Shown here piece after piece: positions 61,166 to 64,000 of a stretch of DNA of 64,000 nucleotides. The position numbers and the translations under genes were made by a program. The notes below the pieces were generated by a model. The model had not been told where the DNA came from, made no database searches, and saw only the letters and a program-made list of their open reading frames with translations. This DNA comes from an uncultured Oscillospiraceae bacterium (GTDB lineage: Bacteria; Bacillota; Clostridia; Oscillospirales; Oscillospiraceae), in contig CANRFT010000003.1 of NCBI GenBank assembly GCA_947629955.1, forward strand, positions 1 to 64,000. Reading direction: 5' to 3'. Position 1 is the stretch's first letter. Each line of letters starts with the position of its first letter.

Positions 61166-61642
61166 TCACTTGTCCAAAATGAGGGCCACCGCGTGGGCGG
61201 CGATGCCCTCCCCGGCCCCGGTGAAGCCCAGGCCCTCCTCGGTGGTGGCCTTCACGTTCACCCGGTCCGCGGGGACCCCCATGACGGCGGCAAGCCTCTC
61301 CCGCATCTCCGGGATGTAGGGGGACAGCTTGGGCCGCTGGGCGATGACGGTGGCGTCCACATTGCCCACGGCGTACCCCTTTTCCGCCAGCATCCCCATC
61401 ACCCGCTCCAGCAGGATCAGGCTGGAGATGCCCGCGTAGGCCGGGTCGCTGTCCGGGAAGGCGTGGCCGATGTCCCACAGGCCCGCCGCCCCCAGCAGGG
61501 CGTCCATGACGGCGTGGGTGAGCACGTCCGCGTCGGAGTGGCCCAGCAGGCCCCTCTCACAGGGGACCTCCACCCCGCCCAGGATCAGCTTCCGATCCTG
61601 GACCAGCTTATGCACGTCATATCCGTGTCCCACGCGGGTCAT
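61166..61642 (-). CDS. ispF: 2-C-methyl-D-erythritol 2,4-cyclodiphosphate synthase
   Basis: [34 protein letters not shown]. Confidence 0.97.
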   Translation of the reverse strand: MTRVGHGYDVHKLVQDRKLILGGVEVPCERGLLGHSDADVLTHAVMDALLGAAGLWDIGHAFPDSDPAYAGISSLILLERVMGMLAEKGYAVGNVDATVIAQRPKLSPYIPEMRERLAAVMGVPADRVNVKATTEEGLGFTGAGEGIAAHAVALILDK

Positions 61643-62367
61643 TGGCCGTACTCCTCCATCAGCGTTTTGGCCACCGCCAGGTCCGCCGGGGTGGTGAGCT
61701 TGATGTTCCGCTCGTCGCCGGGGACCAGGACCACCTTCATGCCCAGCCGCTCCACGGCGGCGCAGTCGTCGGTGAGGTCCGCCCCGTCGTCGATGGCCTT
61801 CTGCAGGGCGGCCCGGATCAGGTCGCCGTCGAACACCTGGGGGGTCTGGACGGCCCACAGGGTGGAGCGGTCCAGGGTTTCACACACAAAGCCGTCCTCC
61901 CCCGCCCGCTTGACGGTGTCCTTCACCGGCAGGGCCGGGGCCGCCGCGCCGCCGATGGCAGCCTGGGCCACCGTGTCCTCGATCACGTCCACCGTGACGA
62001 AGGGGCGGGCCCCGTCGTGGATGGCGATGAGCTTCGCCTTGCGGTCCGCCTCCAGAGTGCCCAGCCGGGCGGACCGGGTGCGGGTGTCGCCCCCCCGGAT
62101 GACCTTGGTCACCTTGGTGAGGCCCGCCTCCTTGATGAGCCGGGCCGCCTCCCCCAGGGCGTCCTCCCGGACCACCACCACGATCTCGGCGATGGAGGGG
62201 GCCGCCTGGAAGGTCCGCAGGCAGCGGATCAGGGCGGGCTCGCCCCCCACGTCGGTAAAGATCTTGTCGAAGCCCATCCGGGTGGAGCTGCCCGCCGCCA
62301 CCACCACGGCGGAGCACCTGATTGGGTCCGGCCGGCCCGTCAGCTTATGCAGCAGTTGTCTCAGCAT
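61639..62367 (-). CDS. ispD: 2-C-methyl-D-erythritol 4-phosphate cytidylyltransferase
   Basis: [37 protein letters not shown]. Confidence 0.96.
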   Translation of the reverse strand: MLRQLLHKLTGRPDPIRCSAVVVAAGSSTRMGFDKIFTDVGGEPALIRCLRTFQAAPSIAEIVVVVREDALGEAARLIKEAGLTKVTKVIRGGDTRTRSARLGTLEADRKAKLIAIHDGARPFVTVDVIEDTVAQAAIGGAAAPALPVKDTVKRAGEDGFVCETLDRSTLWAVQTPQVFDGDLIRAALQKAIDDGADLTDDCAAVERLGMKVVLVPGDERNIKLTTPADLAVAKTLMEEYGQ

Positions 62368-62418
62368 ATGTAATCCTCCTCACGCGAAAAAGGAGCCCTC
62401 CCGGCTCCTTCCGCTCGA

Positions 62419-62898
62419 TCACTGACGCAGTACGCTGTCCACGCTGGCCTCCACCGTCTCATAGGGCAGGCTCTGGGCCAGCACCAGTTCTGAGATGAGG
62501 ATCTGCTTTGCCGTGTGGAGCATCTTCCGCTCTCCGTTGGAGAGGCCCCGTTCGCTCTCGCGGGCCATCAGGCCCTTGATCACCTTGGCGACCTCCAGCA
62601 GGTCGCCGCTTTTCAGCCGCACCATGTTCTCCCGGTAGCGGCGGTTCCAGTTCTGCGTCATGTCCACCTCCAGGTTTTCCATGGCGCTGAGGATGTCCTC
62701 CGCCTCCTCCACCGTCACCACCGGTCTGACGCCGATCTCCTCGGTGCTGCTGATGGGGATCATGACCATCATGCTCCCGGCGGACAGCTTCAGCAGGTAA
62801 TAGTCCTGCGTCTGGCCTGCTACCTTCTTTGATACAATGGAATCGATGACTCCGGCCCCGTGCATGGGATGGACCACCTTGTCCCCGATCTGATACAC
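62419..62898 (-). CDS. CarD-family transcriptional regulator
   Basis: MYQIGDKVVHPMHGAGVIDSIVSKKVAGQTQDYYLLKL; NWNRRYRENMVRLKSGDLLEVAKVI. Confidence 0.93.
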   Translation of the reverse strand: MYQIGDKVVHPMHGAGVIDSIVSKKVAGQTQDYYLLKLSAGSMMVMIPISSTEEIGVRPVVTVEEAEDILSAMENLEVDMTQNWNRRYRENMVRLKSGDLLEVAKVIKGLMARESERGLSNGERKMLHTAKQILISELVLAQSLPYETVEASVDSVLRQ

Positions 62899-63105
62899 GC
62901 CATCGCCTCCTTTTTCAGGCCCGCGCGGACAGTCGGCGGGTCAAACGTGTATAAGATTTCATGCATAGTATACATGATTTCAGCGCGGTTTGCAAGGTTT
63001 TTTCACAAATTTGTTGATTTTTTTATATTTATCCCCTATTTTTCTCAAGTATTTTCCAGTTTTTATTCGATTTTGACAAAAAACGTCATTGCGTTGGGCG
63101 CAAAA

Positions 63106-63137
63106 TTCCCCGGCGGAGGACCCTCCGCCGGGGAACT
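63106..63137 (-). terminator. Terminator of the FAH-family gene
   Basis: ttccccggcggaggaccctccgccggggaa. Confidence 0.8.
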
Positions 63138-63140
63138 CGC

Positions 63141-63893
63141 TCAGATCACGTGATTGACCAGCACGCCAATCCCCTCGATGTCCACCTCCACGGTGTCTCC
63201 GGGGACCATGGGGCCGATGCCCGCCGGGGTGCCGGTGGCGATCACGTCCCCCGGCTCCAGGGTCATGGAGGCGGTGATGAACTCCACCAGCTCCGGCACG
63301 GCGGTGATGAAGTCGGCGGTGTTCCCCGTCTGGACCGGTTTGCCGTTGAGGCGGGTCTCCACCTTTAAGCCGGAGGGGTCCGCCTCATCGGTGACCCAGG
63401 GGCCCACGGGGCAGAACCCGTCCATGGATTTGCCCCGGGTCCACTGGCCGTCGTGCCGCTGCACGTCCCGGGCGGTGACGTCGTTCAGGCAGGTATAGCC
63501 CAGCACATAGTCCGCGAAGTCCTTCGCCTTTACATCCTTTGCCCGGCGTCGGATGACCACCGCCAGCTCTCCCTCATAGTCCAGCCGCTGGACGAAAGCG
63601 GGCCCGTGGACCGCCCCCTCCGGCCGGTTGAGGGTGTTGGGCGCCTTGAGAAACAGCACCGGGAAGCCGGGGGGCTCGGCCCCCATCTCCCGGGCATGGT
63701 CGGCGTAGTTCTTCCCCACGCAGACGATCTTGGTGGGCTCGCAGGGGGCCAGAAGTTTACAGTCTGCCAGGGGAAGGCTCCCCCCGTCGTACTCGATTCC
63801 CTCATAGGGGGCATTCGCCAGGGTGAGGACGTCCTCTCCCCTCACCACGCCCCACCTGGGGCCGTCCGGCAGCTCGACGCGCACATATCTCAT
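63141..63893 (-). CDS. Fumarylacetoacetate hydrolase-family protein
   Basis: KIVCVGKNYADHAREMGAEPPGFPVLFLKAPNTL; GYTCLNDVTARDVQ; GTPAGIGPM. Confidence 0.93.
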   Translation of the reverse strand: MRYVRVELPDGPRWGVVRGEDVLTLANAPYEGIEYDGGSLPLADCKLLAPCEPTKIVCVGKNYADHAREMGAEPPGFPVLFLKAPNTLNRPEGAVHGPAFVQRLDYEGELAVVIRRRAKDVKAKDFADYVLGYTCLNDVTARDVQRHDGQWTRGKSMDGFCPVGPWVTDEADPSGLKVETRLNGKPVQTGNTADFITAVPELVEFITASMTLEPGDVIATGTPAGIGPMVPGDTVEVDIEGIGVLVNHVI

Positions 63894-64000
63894 AGCGTTC
63901 CCTCCACATGTTCCGAGATCAGCCCCAGCAGCCGGTCCCTGCCCTCCCCCTTCTCGGCGGAGAAGGGCACCAGTTGGACCCGGTCGGGCAGCTCCAGGGT
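63890..64000 (-). CDS. C-terminal end of YihA/YsxC/EngB-type ribosome biogenesis GTPase (runs off window)
   Basis: Reverse-strand frame ...TLELPDRVQLVPFSAEKGEGRDRLLGLISEHVEGTL*; 4-bp overlap with FAH start; typical G5 FSA motif. Confidence 0.6.
   Translation of the reverse strand, partial: TLELPDRVQLVPFSAEKGEGRDRLLGLISEHVEGTL

Overview
The window looks like a chromosomal segment from a high-GC, spore-forming member of the Clostridia (Oscillospiraceae-like; inferred from gene content only). Positions 1-~9530 are a mobile-element region: a 5'-truncated large serine recombinase, a NUDIX gene, then a likely integrative mobilizable element (IME). The IME carries tnpV, a regulator plus ABC exporter, a MobA/MobL-type relaxase with a nested-palindrome oriT candidate, an Xis-like protein, an XRE regulator and a tyrosine integrase. 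It is bounded by 20-bp near-identical repeats at 2155-2174 and 9448-9467. The rest is mostly core genome: purB, ruvBAC, xerD/spoIIM-like, the SCIFF peptide and its radical SAM maturase, cotJ genes, rubrerythrin/Fur, ligA, three tandem M42 peptidases, murD, rnpB, a pyr operon, and a long sporulation/translation cluster running yicC-remA-gmk-rpoZ-priA-def-fmt-rsmB-rlmN-prpC-prkC-rsgA-(spoVM)-sipL-spoIVA. It ends with cdaA/cdaR, ispDF, carD and a partial engB. Most notable observations: (i) a 25-aa SpoVM-like microprotein gene, not called as such in the ORF track, between rsgA and sipL/spoIVA; (ii) a 50-aa SCIFF precursor absent from the ORF track; (iii) an exact 353-bp tandem duplication spanning the purB / zinc-ribbon gene junction; (iv) IME boundaries and an oriT candidate; (v) a low-GC cassette islet with repeated hairpins next to xerD; (vi) a CotJA-CotJB fusion; (vii) an enlarged peripheral domain in RNase P RNA; (viii) a Cys-rich J-domain / DUF5685-like pair. 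I found no clearly unprecedented system. All functional calls rest on reading motifs and synteny, with no database search.
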